Shown: positions 42,471 through 51,196 of the stretch, in pieces
How the letters are laid out: each line of letters starts with the position of its first letter
Numbering within the stretch: the stretch's first letter is position 1
NCBI RefSeq assembly: GCF_027474825.1
Contig: NZ_CP107030.1
Location: 4,158,001 to 4,222,000 of the forward strand
Direction of reading: 5' to 3'
DNA: 64,000 bases
From: Maribacter halichondriae
Lineage (GTDB): Bacteria > Bacteroidota > Bacteroidia > Flavobacteriales > Flavobacteriaceae
Program-made: the position numbers and the translations under genes
Notes under the pieces: generated by a model
What the model saw: only the letters and a program-made list of their open reading frames with translations
Database searches by the model: none
What the model was told of the DNA's origin: nothing

Positions 42471-44318
42471 TTAAAGATCAAAAGGCCCAATAAAACCCCA
42501 ACCCAAGCTTTCGTTGGAAATTACATATTGTGTACCTGCCTTGTTGAATAATAGATATTGACGGTTATTGCCTAGGTCGAACCCAATTCCTGCACCAACG
42601 CTTTCAAAAGGTAGCGTACCATTTCCCCATTCAGAAATGTCATTTAGGCCATTAAATTGATTCGGATTGTTCGAATACCTTGAAAATTGGGTTCCATCCC
42701 GATTGATCATGTACCGGTCGGAAGGACCGCCATTATAGCTTCTAAATACAATTGCTCCGATGCCGTTGACTGCAAATGGGTTGTCTCCTGCCGCAAGATT
42801 TTCGATATTGTTGAGATTATTTCTCCATGTCTGACCGTCTAAAACATAATTGTAGAAAAGCCCACTTTGCGACATGAACATAATTGTCGTGTCCTGCGAA
42901 CTCCCCAAAGAGGTATTACAGGCGGCCCCGATACCGTCATTGCCAAAAGGGTACTCGCCTTCATAGAGATCCTCGATTGGGAAAGGGCCTTCCAATTGGG
43001 CATTTGCGCTGCGCATAAACTCTTTTCCGTCAGCGCTTATCAGAACAAATTCGGTGCCTTGAACACAGTATGCCGCACCGACAGCTCCCATTCTAGATAA
43101 TACCTGGCCTTTCCAGTGGGCGGTATGTATAGGTTCGCCGCCAGTTCCTGAGGCAGGTGTGCATTCTGTTACATCGTACTTGGTAGCCAACTGTACCCCC
43201 ACAATTTGATTGGTGTTGACGCTTCGCACGACATAACTTAAGGGCAATCCGGTCGATATGGTACTACTTTCTGCAAGAAGGTCGACGAGTTCGGAAAGGT
43301 TTCCGCCTATCGTTCTTATGGTAGACTCTGATTCTCCCCCGAAGGCCATGACCTTAATTTTCACTTCACTAAGATCGTTCAAATAAGAAGCATCGATTTC
43401 CACATCCGTTTTACCGGCCACGGCATTGAATTCTGCCTCGACAGCAGCATTCATTTCGGTGTAGGTGGATGTGGATTCCACCAGCATATAGTAAATTCTT
43501 CCGTAAGAAACATCGCTAATATAGGTTGCCGGATTGCCGGCCTGTACATATTTTGCTAAATCTTCGGGTGTCACCGAATCGGCGAACAGTCCTTTTAGGC
43601 TCGTGGGAATGTCAAAAGACATCGTATAAAAATTTTGCTTTAGCTCGACCAAAATTCGGTTGTACTCCCTTTCGGTGCTAAAATCGAAATCTGCACTGAC
43701 CTCGGCAAAAGCATTCTCGAAATCGACCCCTAAGCTCAAGGCTAGGGCTTGCCTGCTTTGCACCTGACTGTAATTAAAGGAAAAATTTGCAGGAAGATCC
43801 TGTGGAGCGTTTGCAATGATATTGTTCATGGCGTCTTGAATGGAGCTTTTGGCCACTTTGTCAACTGCAAAACTTGAAGCAAGGTTGCCGTTATTCAAAT
43901 TGTAGGACACGGTTCCGCCAGCTCTTTCGACAGCAATAACATCGGGGGTCGCTTTTTTAAGCGATTTTCCCTGCAGTAAGCTTCCAGGGTATATTACCGA
44001 GGCATTTGGATTGAAAAGTGGGAAACCATCTCTCCCCGTTCCACCACCCCGAAGCGCATCATAGGTTTTGGTCGTACAGTTCCACACCTCACCGTCTATA
44101 ACTTCATTAGTCTCTTTTTCTTCAAAAAGATCTTCAGATGTTTCCGGTTGCTCGAAGTCCCCTGCATCGGTTACCACTTTTGAGAATTCCGCTTCTAGGT
44201 TTTCCTGTTCTGGTATCGGGTCCGGGTTATCACCTCCACTTTCCTTACTGCATGATATACTAACGATTAGTAATAAACCTAGGATAATTTGTTTCAAGGT
44301 AATCGGTCTTGTTTTCAT
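42471..44318 (-). CDS. cholesterol-dependent-cytolysin-like lipoprotein with propeller-type C-terminus
   Basis: 615 residues. Lipobox LLIVSISC (Cys23), then an acidic linker. Residues ~100-385 match CDC domains 1-3: 'NPNASVIYPGSLLQGKSL' (the CDC N-core), 'TPEDLAKYVQAGNPATYISDVSYGRIYYMLVEST', 'VKIKVMAFGGES', and 'TGLPLSYVVRSVNTNQIVGVQLATKYDV'. The undecapeptide/domain 4 that recognises cholesterol is missing. Instead residues ~395-615 carry three or four repeats ('FVLISADGKEFMRS', 'MFMSQSGLFYNYVL', 'RYMINRDGTQFSRYS', 'QYLLFNKAGTQYVIS') that look like a hemopexin or tachylectin-type propeller. It is probably a pore-forming surface protein of the CDC-like 'long' type. Confidence 0.85.
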   Translation of the reverse strand: MKTRPITLKQIILGLLLIVSISCSKESGGDNPDPIPEQENLEAEFSKVVTDAGDFEQPETSEDLFEEKETNEVIDGEVWNCTTKTYDALRGGGTGRDGFPLFNPNASVIYPGSLLQGKSLKKATPDVIAVERAGGTVSYNLNNGNLASSFAVDKVAKSSIQDAMNNIIANAPQDLPANFSFNYSQVQSRQALALSLGVDFENAFAEVSADFDFSTEREYNRILVELKQNFYTMSFDIPTSLKGLFADSVTPEDLAKYVQAGNPATYISDVSYGRIYYMLVESTSTYTEMNAAVEAEFNAVAGKTDVEIDASYLNDLSEVKIKVMAFGGESESTIRTIGGNLSELVDLLAESSTISTGLPLSYVVRSVNTNQIVGVQLATKYDVTECTPASGTGGEPIHTAHWKGQVLSRMGAVGAAYCVQGTEFVLISADGKEFMRSANAQLEGPFPIEDLYEGEYPFGNDGIGAACNTSLGSSQDTTIMFMSQSGLFYNYVLDGQTWRNNLNNIENLAAGDNPFAVNGIGAIVFRSYNGGPSDRYMINRDGTQFSRYSNNPNQFNGLNDISEWGNGTLPFESVGAGIGFDLGNNRQYLLFNKAGTQYVISNESLGWGFIGPFDL

Positions 44319-44347
44319 ATTGTTTTGTTTTTATGGATTCAACACCT

Positions 44348-44355
44348 CAAAACTA
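44348..44355 (-). promoter_or_regulatory. -7 box for the CDC-like gene
   Basis: The minus strand reads TAGTTTTG (TAnnTTTG), about 29 bases before the start codon at 44318. The palindrome at 44381-44396 sits 26 bases upstream, at the -33 side. Confidence 0.5.
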
Positions 44356-44380
44356 TCTGCATATCATACTCCTACCTAAT

Positions 44381-44405
44381 TTTGTCCATGGACAAAGTAT
44401 GGACA
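44381..44405. promoter_or_regulatory. operator-like palindrome plus half-site (ATGGACA)
   Basis: TTTGTCCATGGACAAA (44381-44396) is a perfect 16-bp palindrome. An extra direct ATGGACA half-site follows at 44399-44405, 11 bp (about one helical turn) from the first, and more copies occur at 44434-44440 and 44543-44549. Placement just upstream of the CDC-like promoter suggests control by a dimeric regulator, possibly the adjacent TPR/HTH protein. Confidence 0.55.
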
Positions 44406-44653
44406 ACCCATATAGATTTAACTAAAAAAGAGTATGGACACTCGAATTTTGATACGTTTGAAAGAAAACCTGAAACATTAATAAATACTACACTTAAAAG
44501 GATTTATATATAAAATAACCCTTGTCAAAACAGTGATTTTCTATGGACAAGCAATTCTTAAGCTATGGAATAGACCGTAATGGGAAAGAATATAATAGGT
44601 ATCTTGGTTAAAGAAGATAGAAAATGATATACATCGTCTAAATTAAATGCCTT

Positions 44654-46562
44654 ATGAAATCCATTTCCAAACTATTAATACTAGTAAGCTTTTACCTTTC
44701 CGTCAATGTGCATTCACAAGAATATAAGAACGTTGACAGTTTAATTACGGAGTATAATAATCATATCAATGATACTACCAAGGTAACCCTAGGTTCGCTA
44801 ATCTATCAGAATCTAAGCTTTACCAATCCAGAAGAATCATATAAATATGCCCAAGAAGCGGTTTCTATATCCAAACAAATTAAACATGAGAGCGGCCTTG
44901 GGCAAGCTTACAATAATTTGAGTTTTTATTTTTTAAATAAAGACCAACTTGATTCTGCGCTTTACTATAAAAAAAGCCTCGTTGGATATAGTCACCAGAT
45001 TGCAAAATATAAGAGGTATTCTGACAGTAAATATGGGCCTTGCTGTATTGTATAACAAGAAAAATAACTTTGATAAAGCAGAAGAATACTTAAACGAGAA
45101 TATAGAAATTTTTGAAAATAGAGATACAATTAAAAACGCAAGGGAAATTGACTTCAAATATATAGGATCTACTTATCATGCACTTTCGAATATTAATGTA
45201 AGGAAAGGCCAACACAATTTGGCATTGAAAAATGGGTTGAGGTCACTTGAGTTATACAAAGCGAGGGCCAAAGACCCTTTATTTGAGGCGGATGCATATT
45301 TCACCTTAGGTCAAACGGAAATGGACTTGAAAAACTATAAACAAAGCCTTGTTTACCTTGAGCAAGCATTAAAAGTCTATACCGACTTTAAAGATTTGCT
45401 TTGGGAAAGTGATGTTCTAAAAATTATTGGAGAAAACTTGGTATTGCAAAATAAGCCAGATGAGGCCCTAGAATATCTTATGCGTTGTATTGAAATTGCT
45501 AAAGAGAACAAATTTCAACTAACAGAAGCAATTGCACATAATATTTTGGGGAATGCTTATAGTGAATTAAGTCGTAATTCAGAAGCATTGCAAAGTCTAA
45601 ATAAATCAGTTGAGACATACGGTAAAATGGAAAATCCAACTGAGGTTAATGAAGCATATATTAGTTTAGGTCGTTACTACAATAAGATGAACCAGCCACA
45701 TCTTGCTATTCCTTATTTTGAAAAAGCAATTATAATTTCCGATAGTATTGGAGCGACCCCCATGGCCTCAGAAGCTTATTTTAACAGATCTAAATCCTTC
45801 CAACGGTTAAAGGAATATGAAAGAGCCTTAGAAGATCTCGAACTGCACACTAAATTAAAGGATAGCATATTTACAATTAAAAAGTCACAACAAATAGAGG
45901 AAATGCGAACCATTTTCGAAACCGAAAAAAAGGAAGCAGAAATCGCACTTCAACAGGAAGAAATCAAAAACCTTTACCAGGAAGTCGAAATCAGCAATCT
46001 CAGAAAAGGCCTTTATGCAGGTGGCATGGCCTCTGCCCTAGCCTTATCTGGGCTTTTGGTCTTTGGCTTTCGACAACGTACCAAAAAGAATAGAATAGCT
46101 AGGGAAAAACAAGAAGAAATCTACAGACAAGAAATTGCCCATAAAAAGAAGGAACTCACTTCACAAACGCTTCATTTAGTGCAGAAGAACACCTTTATAC
46201 AAGAATTGATGGATAATTTAGAAAATGTAAAGAATTCTCCTGAAAAGTTCAAAACAGAGTTTAGGCGAATTGTCATGCTGTTAAAAAAAGAGAATGCCTC
46301 TGACAAAGACTGGGAAGTATTTAAGACCTATTTTGCCGAAGTTCATAATGACTTTGATCAAAAGTTAAAGACAATCTATGCCGATATTTCCGAGAAAGAA
46401 ATTCGTCTGGCCGCTTTTTTACGCATGAATTTAACCACCAAAGAGATAGCGGCTACTTTAAATGTACTACCAGATAGCATACTGAAATCAAAATATCGAC
46501 TTAAAAAGAAACTAAATCTTGATAAGGATACCGATTTGACCAGTTTCTTAAATACCTTATAA
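44654..46562 (+). pseudogene. TPR transcriptional regulator with LuxR-like HTH, +1 frameshift
   Basis: The first frame (signal-like start KSISKLLILVSFYLSVNVHSQ, then TPR helices) leaves the true frame at the A7 run 44969-44975. With A6 it continues YYKKASLDIVTRLQNIRGIL into the second frame, giving 635 residues. The rest has about six TPRs (e.g. AYISLGRYYNKMNQPHLAIPYFEKAI), a membrane helix (LYAGGMASALALSGLLVFGF), a coiled coil, and a C-terminal HTH (EKEIRLAAFLRMNLTTKEIAATLNVLPDSILKSKYRLKKKL). Such proteins are membrane-anchored regulators in Flavobacteriia. It is divergent from the CDC-like gene. Confidence 0.8.
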
Positions 46563-46590
46563 AATTCACTACGACCATTTTTACCTATTG

Positions 46591-46598
46591 TATCTTTG
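46591..46598 (+). promoter_or_regulatory. -7 box for the DCC gene
   Basis: TATCTTTG lies only four bases before the GTG at 46603, so transcription may start at or next to the start codon (leaderless mRNA), or translation starts further down. Confidence 0.45.
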
Positions 46599-46602
46599 CA
46601 TT

Positions 46603-47007
46603 GTGAAAAAAGACAAGAAAATCATTCTTTTTGACGGCATTTGCAATCTCTGCAACCGCTCTGTGCAGTACATCATAAAAAGGGACAAAAAGGACGTCTT
46701 CCGCTTTACGGCCTTGCAAAGTGAGATTGGCGAAAAGTTGGTTTCTGAACGCAAAATCGATACGTCAAAAGTGGATTCCATTATTCTTATCGATCCGGGA
46801 GTTGCCTATTATACCAAATCGGAAGCCGCTATCGAGATTGCCAAAGAGATTGGTGGGTTATGGTCGGTGTTCCGCCTGTTTCAATGGGTTCCCGCTTCTA
46901 TCCGAAATATCGTATACGATTTTGTGGCACGTAATCGGTATTCTTGGTACGGCAAAAAGGACCAATGTATAGTTCCTACCCCCGAAATAAAGGCCAAATT
47001 TCTCTAA
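46603..47007 (+). CDS. DCC-family thiol-disulfide oxidoreductase (DUF393)
   Basis: 134 residues from the GTG at 46603; five upstream codons in frame overlap the promoter box and were not used. The DCC motif is FDGICNLCNRSVQYIIKRD, with the family's CxxC at about residues 15-18, and the fold continues 'FRFTALQSEIGEKLVSE' and 'AIEIAKEIGGLWSVFRLFQWVPASIRNIVYDFVARNRYSWYGKKDQC'. These small thioredoxin-like proteins are predicted disulfide reductases of unknown target. It is convergent with the hydrolase genes. Confidence 0.88.
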   Translation: MKKDKKIILFDGICNLCNRSVQYIIKRDKKDVFRFTALQSEIGEKLVSERKIDTSKVDSIILIDPGVAYYTKSEAAIEIAKEIGGLWSVFRLFQWVPASIRNIVYDFVARNRYSWYGKKDQCIVPTPEIKAKFL

Positions 47008-47016
47008 CTTCAAAAC

Positions 47017-47820
47017 TTAGTTAAGTACGGCATCCAAAGCATCAAAATATACCTTCTCAAAGTTTGAAAGATTATTGTGCCCACCACCATCGATAGGATA
47101 GAATTTCTTGCTCGGGGCCACAGAAAGCCTAAACAATTTTTCTCCATGGTCAAAGGGAACCAGATTGTCGGAAGTTCCATGGATAATATGGATCGGAACA
47201 CCGATTACTTCAACGTTTTGAAGATTTTGGAACTTATATTTCAGCAAAAGTCCTGCAGGAAGATAAGGATATTGATTTCTAGCGATATCCAAAAGACTGG
47301 TCGGGGTCGATTCCAAAATCAACCTGTGAGGATTTGTTTCCTTTGCAATGTGCGTAGCAAAAAAACCGCCTAAAGACCGGCCAAAGATACTTATCTGATT
47401 TTCAGTAAAGTGTCTCTTGCAGTATTCATAGAACAGGAAACCATCGTTCAACATTAAATCTTGGCGTCTCTTGCCCTTACTTTTTCCGTAACCACGATAA
47501 TCCCAGATAACGACATCATATTGATATCTATTGGAAAGTTCTTGTGCCCAATTGCCCCAATCATCCAATTGGCCCGCATTGCCGTGGCAATATAAAATAA
47601 CACCTTTTGGATTTTCTTGCCTGAAATGAAGGCCATTGAGCACTGCCCCATCCTCTGCGGAAAGAAAAAGCTCTTCAAACTCCGATTCAAATTGAAAAAC
47701 ATAATCTTGAGGGATTTCACCGCTATGAAAAATCAGTTTTTCCTGAAAAAAGTATAACATGGTCAATACAACAATTATTGATAGTACTAAAAACTTTAAA
47801 AAACGTATTAACCGTCTCAT
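47017..47820 (-). CDS. membrane-anchored alpha/beta hydrolase (second of a pair)
   Basis: 267 residues with an N-terminal membrane helix (FLKFLVLSIIVVLTMLYFF). The alpha/beta hydrolase motifs are 'VILYCHGNAGQLDDWGNWAQ', the nucleophile elbow FGRSLGGF (Ser), 'IHGTSDNLVPFDHG' (Asp) and 'DGGGHNNL' (His). It belongs to the BEM46/YqkD-type group with an anchored serine hydrolase facing the periplasm or cytosol. It lies 1 bp behind its paralogue, which shares the 'FQEKLIFH' and HGT.D motifs. Substrate unknown. Confidence 0.85.
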   Translation of the reverse strand: MRRLIRFLKFLVLSIIVVLTMLYFFQEKLIFHSGEIPQDYVFQFESEFEELFLSAEDGAVLNGLHFRQENPKGVILYCHGNAGQLDDWGNWAQELSNRYQYDVVIWDYRGYGKSKGKRRQDLMLNDGFLFYEYCKRHFTENQISIFGRSLGGFFATHIAKETNPHRLILESTPTSLLDIARNQYPYLPAGLLLKYKFQNLQNVEVIGVPIHIIHGTSDNLVPFDHGEKLFRLSVAPSKKFYPIDGGGHNNLSNFEKVYFDALDAVLN

Positions 47821-47821
47821 C

Positions 47822-48679
47822 TTAACGTTTTTTTCTTCTAAAGTTGAGGCTACTGGTCTTTGGGTCTATTTCTTTTGGAAGTTTGGCGTGCAAAATCTCG
47901 TCTAAAAACCGATGGTACTGCGGAAAGGTGTGCAAATTGTTGTGTCCGCCTCCAATAATGGGGTACAACCGTGTGCGTTCAGCATTTATCTTCGAAAGTT
48001 TTATGCTGGTCTTGAACGAAATCAGTTTATCATTGGTGCCATGTATTATTTTTATAGGACACTTCACATACTGGATCCATTTGTAGGTTTTAATCGGAAA
48101 ACGCATGATAATGGACAAGGGCATGACCAACATATAGCGTTTGGCCATGTGTGCCATGCTATAATACGGGGCATCTAGCACCACCATTCTTGGGTTGTTG
48201 GTAGAAGCGAGCTTTGTAGCGAAACCTGAGCCTAAAGACCTTCCATAAAGTACGATATACTCCTCTTTGACCTGTTTTTTGAGTTCGTCATAAACGTATT
48301 GCAGGTCTTTTTTGATACCCTCTTCTGTGCGGATGCCGGTACTTTTCCCAAATCCGCGGTAATCGACCATCAAGACATCGAACCCGTGACGGGTAAAGTC
48401 GATGGCAAATTTCCCCCATCCTTTTAAACTCCTTGAATTACCCTTTAGGTAAAGCACAATACCCTTGGGTCTCCGAACTTTGAAATGCACGCCATTGAGA
48501 TTGACACCATCGGCCACTTCGATATTGTATTCGTCAAAAATCTGATTTTCGTACTTGAACTCGAAGTCCTCAGGAAGTTTTTCGGGTTTGAAAATAAGAC
48601 GCTCCTGTAAAAAATAGGCGGCTATGTTCAGCAGAATAAATACCGCCGTGCCAATCGAAGCTATCAGGAGCCAGTTCAT
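47822..48679 (-). CDS. membrane-anchored alpha/beta hydrolase (first of a pair)
   Basis: 285 residues, N-terminal membrane helix (LLIASIGTAVFILLNIAAYFL). The motifs are 'GIVLYLKGNSRSLKGWGKFA', elbow YGRSLGSGFA (Ser), 'IHGTNDKLISF' (Asp) and 'IGGGHNNLHTF' (His). It is paralogous to the following gene (similar anchor, FxPEKLPEDFEF region and catalytic motifs), so the pair arose by tandem duplication. Note the oxyanion-side sequence YLKGNS where the neighbour has YCHGNA, a possible difference in activity. Confidence 0.85.
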   Translation of the reverse strand: MNWLLIASIGTAVFILLNIAAYFLQERLIFKPEKLPEDFEFKYENQIFDEYNIEVADGVNLNGVHFKVRRPKGIVLYLKGNSRSLKGWGKFAIDFTRHGFDVLMVDYRGFGKSTGIRTEEGIKKDLQYVYDELKKQVKEEYIVLYGRSLGSGFATKLASTNNPRMVVLDAPYYSMAHMAKRYMLVMPLSIIMRFPIKTYKWIQYVKCPIKIIHGTNDKLISFKTSIKLSKINAERTRLYPIIGGGHNNLHTFPQYHRFLDEILHAKLPKEIDPKTSSLNFRRKKR

Positions 48680-50008
48680 CTATCTTACTTCATCTAAATG
48701 ATCGTCCCAATTCTGGGCTTTTGGATTATCATGCAACTTTCCGACCGATTTAGCTACAATCGTAGCAACGGTAGCATCACCAGTAATATTCACGACCGTT
48801 CGTAACATATCTAGAGGCCTATCTACAGCAAATATCAAGGCGAGACCAATTGCATATTTATCCGGTGGAAATCCAACAGATTCCAAAACGATCACCAACA
48901 TGACCATTCCTGCTCCCGGTACGGCAGCCGTACCGATCGAGGCCAACAGGGCTGTAAGAACAATGGTCAACTGTGCACTTAAAGGAAGGTCGAAACTAAG
49001 TGCTTGTGCGATAAAAACAGCTGCAATGCCCTGGTAAAGACTTGTGCCATCCATATTGACCGTAGCACCAACGGGGAGTACGAAACTTGAAACCTCCTTA
49101 TCGACACCGATATGTTCTTCCACCCTTTCCATGGTTACCGGTAAAGTCGCGGCACTTGAACTGGTCGAAAACGCTAGCAGCTGGGCTGGACTTAGTTGTT
49201 TTAAAAACCAAAATGGGTTCTTTTTCGCGAAAACCGAAACCAAAACACAGTAGAAAACGATCATCAAGAACAGTCCTAAAACCACTACTCCCGCATACTT
49301 GAGCAAGGCCAATAAAATTTCCGGGTCGCTCGATGAAACCACAACGTTTGCCAACAGGGCAAAAACCGCAAAAGGCGCTGAAAGCATTATCAAATCGACC
49401 ATTTTCAAAACCACATCATTAAGGGAATCGAAAAAATCCTTTAATGGTTTGGCTTTTTCTTCCCCGATCAACAGCATTGAAATTCCCATGAAAATGGTAA
49501 AGAAAATAACCTGTAACATCAATTGATTATTCCCTAGGGCACCAACCGCGTTATCGGGAACCATGTCTTCCAAAAATTTCAAAGGTCCGCTTTCCTTTTG
49601 GCGCGAAGCTTCTTCAAGTTTGGCCGTTACCCCCTCGTCATTGGCATAAGTCGATGTCAGTTTTTCGATAGTTTCTTCAGAGATACCATTCCCAGGTTCC
49701 ATCAGGTTTACTAAAACCAGACCCAATATTATGGCTACCGTTGTGGTACCAATGTAAATGCCAATCGTTCGCAATCCAATATTCCGAAATTTCGATATAT
49801 CCTTTAAATCAGAGATACCTTTTATCAAAGACGCTAGAATCAGCGGTACGGCAATAAGTTTAAGTAATTTGATAAAGATGGTACCAAGAGGGGCAATCCA
49901 ATCGGTGACAAACTCCTTACCCCAATCGAAATAGGTCATTCCGAAGCCGAAAAGCAGCCCCAAGACCATTCCAATCATTATCTGCCAATGCAATTCGAGC
50001 TTCCTCAT
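48680..50008 (-). CDS. dicarboxylate/amino acid:cation symporter (DAACS family)
   Basis: 442 residues, about eight membrane helices plus re-entrant loops. Family signatures are the serine-rich hairpin 'LLAFSTSSSAATLPVTMERVEEHIGV', 'FVLPVGATVNMDGTSLYQGIAAVFIAQAL' and 'VPGAGMVMLVIVLESVGFPPDKYAIGLALIFAVDRPLDMLRTVVNITGDATVA', the last carrying the conserved Asp/Arg/Thr of the substrate site. It takes up C4-dicarboxylates or acidic/neutral amino acids with Na+ or H+. The stop abuts the hydrolase gene start. Confidence 0.93.
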   Translation of the reverse strand: MRKLELHWQIMIGMVLGLLFGFGMTYFDWGKEFVTDWIAPLGTIFIKLLKLIAVPLILASLIKGISDLKDISKFRNIGLRTIGIYIGTTTVAIILGLVLVNLMEPGNGISEETIEKLTSTYANDEGVTAKLEEASRQKESGPLKFLEDMVPDNAVGALGNNQLMLQVIFFTIFMGISMLLIGEEKAKPLKDFFDSLNDVVLKMVDLIMLSAPFAVFALLANVVVSSSDPEILLALLKYAGVVVLGLFLMIVFYCVLVSVFAKKNPFWFLKQLSPAQLLAFSTSSSAATLPVTMERVEEHIGVDKEVSSFVLPVGATVNMDGTSLYQGIAAVFIAQALSFDLPLSAQLTIVLTALLASIGTAAVPGAGMVMLVIVLESVGFPPDKYAIGLALIFAVDRPLDMLRTVVNITGDATVATIVAKSVGKLHDNPKAQNWDDHLDEVR

Positions 50009-50074
50009 AAAAGTTTAGTTTGATTATGCCGGGTAAGATACCATTTTGCAAGGTAATGTGCCAAAAAAGAGAAT

Positions 50075-51139
50075 TTATAGCTTGATCGTACGATTCAACA
50101 ATGTAAAATCGGCCAGAACCAATGCCATCATTGCCTCAACAATAGGCACGGCCCTTGGTACGACACAGGGATCGTGACGCCCTTTACCTTGGGTCTGGAC
50201 TTTATTGCCCTCTTTATCAATGGTCTCGTACGGTTGGATAATGGTCGCTACCGGTTTGAAAGCAATATTAAAGTAAATATCCATACCGTTGCTTATACCC
50301 CCTTGAATACCACCACTATAGTTGGTTTTTGTAGTGCCATCTGAATTGAATTGGTCATTATGTTCCGAACCTTTCATTTTGACTCCTTCAAAGCCACTGC
50401 CATATTCAAAACCCTTGACGGCATTGATGGACAGCATGGCCTTGCCCAATTCAGCATGGAGCTTGTCAAAAACAGGCTCTCCCAAACCAATAGGCACGTT
50501 ACGGGCCACACAAGTAATGACCCCACCAATGGTATCACCCTCTTTTCGGACATCTTTGATATGTGCCTCCATCCTTTCTGCCGTTTCTGGATCCGGACAA
50601 CGAACGGGGTTAGATTCGGTCAGGGACAAATCAAGGTCTTGGTAACTTTTTTCCAGTTTTAGCGCACCGACTTGCGAGACAAAGGCATTAATTTTTATAT
50701 CCTTTAAAAATTGTTTTGCAATGGCGCCGGCCACTACCCTACTAGCCGTTTCGCGTGCCGAACTTCGGCCGCCTCCGCGATAATCACGAAATCCGTATTT
50801 CTGGTCATAGACATAATCGGCATGTGACGGGCGGTACGAATCCTTAATGTGTGAATAGTCCTTTGATTTTTGATTTGTATTTCTAATTTGAAAGCCGATT
50901 GGGGTTCCGGTGGTCTTTCCCTCAAAAATTCCGGATAGGAATTCTACTGTATCCGGTTCTTTACGTTGGGTTACTATGGCCGACTGTCCAGGTTTTCTTC
51001 TATTCAACTCCAATTGAATCGCATCAGGGTCGATCTCAATTCCTGAAGGACATCCATCTAGAACACCTCCGATGGCAATGCCATGCGATTCTCCGAATGT
51101 GGTTAGTTTAAATAAATTTCCAAAGGAATTCCCCGCCAT
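50075..51139 (-). CDS. aroC: chorismate synthase
   Basis: 354 residues, standard length. The N-terminal signature is '[28 protein letters not shown]', then '[17 protein letters not shown]', the FMN-binding '[27 protein letters not shown]', and '[27 protein letters not shown]'. It converts EPSP to chorismate in the shikimate pathway with reduced FMN. A TAnnTTTG box lies at 51165-51172. No other shikimate genes are in the window. Confidence 0.96.
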   Translation of the reverse strand: MAGNSFGNLFKLTTFGESHGIAIGGVLDGCPSGIEIDPDAIQLELNRRKPGQSAIVTQRKEPDTVEFLSGIFEGKTTGTPIGFQIRNTNQKSKDYSHIKDSYRPSHADYVYDQKYGFRDYRGGGRSSARETASRVVAGAIAKQFLKDIKINAFVSQVGALKLEKSYQDLDLSLTESNPVRCPDPETAERMEAHIKDVRKEGDTIGGVITCVARNVPIGLGEPVFDKLHAELGKAMLSINAVKGFEYGSGFEGVKMKGSEHNDQFNSDGTTKTNYSGGIQGGISNGMDIYFNIAFKPVATIIQPYETIDKEGNKVQTQGKGRHDPCVVPRAVPIVEAMMALVLADFTLLNRTIKL

Positions 51140-51164
51140 ATTTTTGTTGGTTATTTAGACACCT

Positions 51165-51172
51165 CAAAGGTA
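51165..51172 (-). promoter_or_regulatory. -7 box for aroC
   Basis: The minus strand reads TACCTTTG (TAnnTTTG), about 25 bases before the aroC start codon. Confidence 0.5.
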
Positions 51173-51196
51173 ATTTTAAATCGATAGATATGGAAA

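Larger units (their letters stand above)
44319..44653. other. regulatory intergenic region between CDC-like gene and TPR/HTH gene
   Basis: 335 bp with no gene. It contains a minus-strand -7 box (44348-44355), the palindrome TTTGTCCATGGACAAA, and further ATGGACA copies at 44399, 44434 and 44543. Confidence 0.6.
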
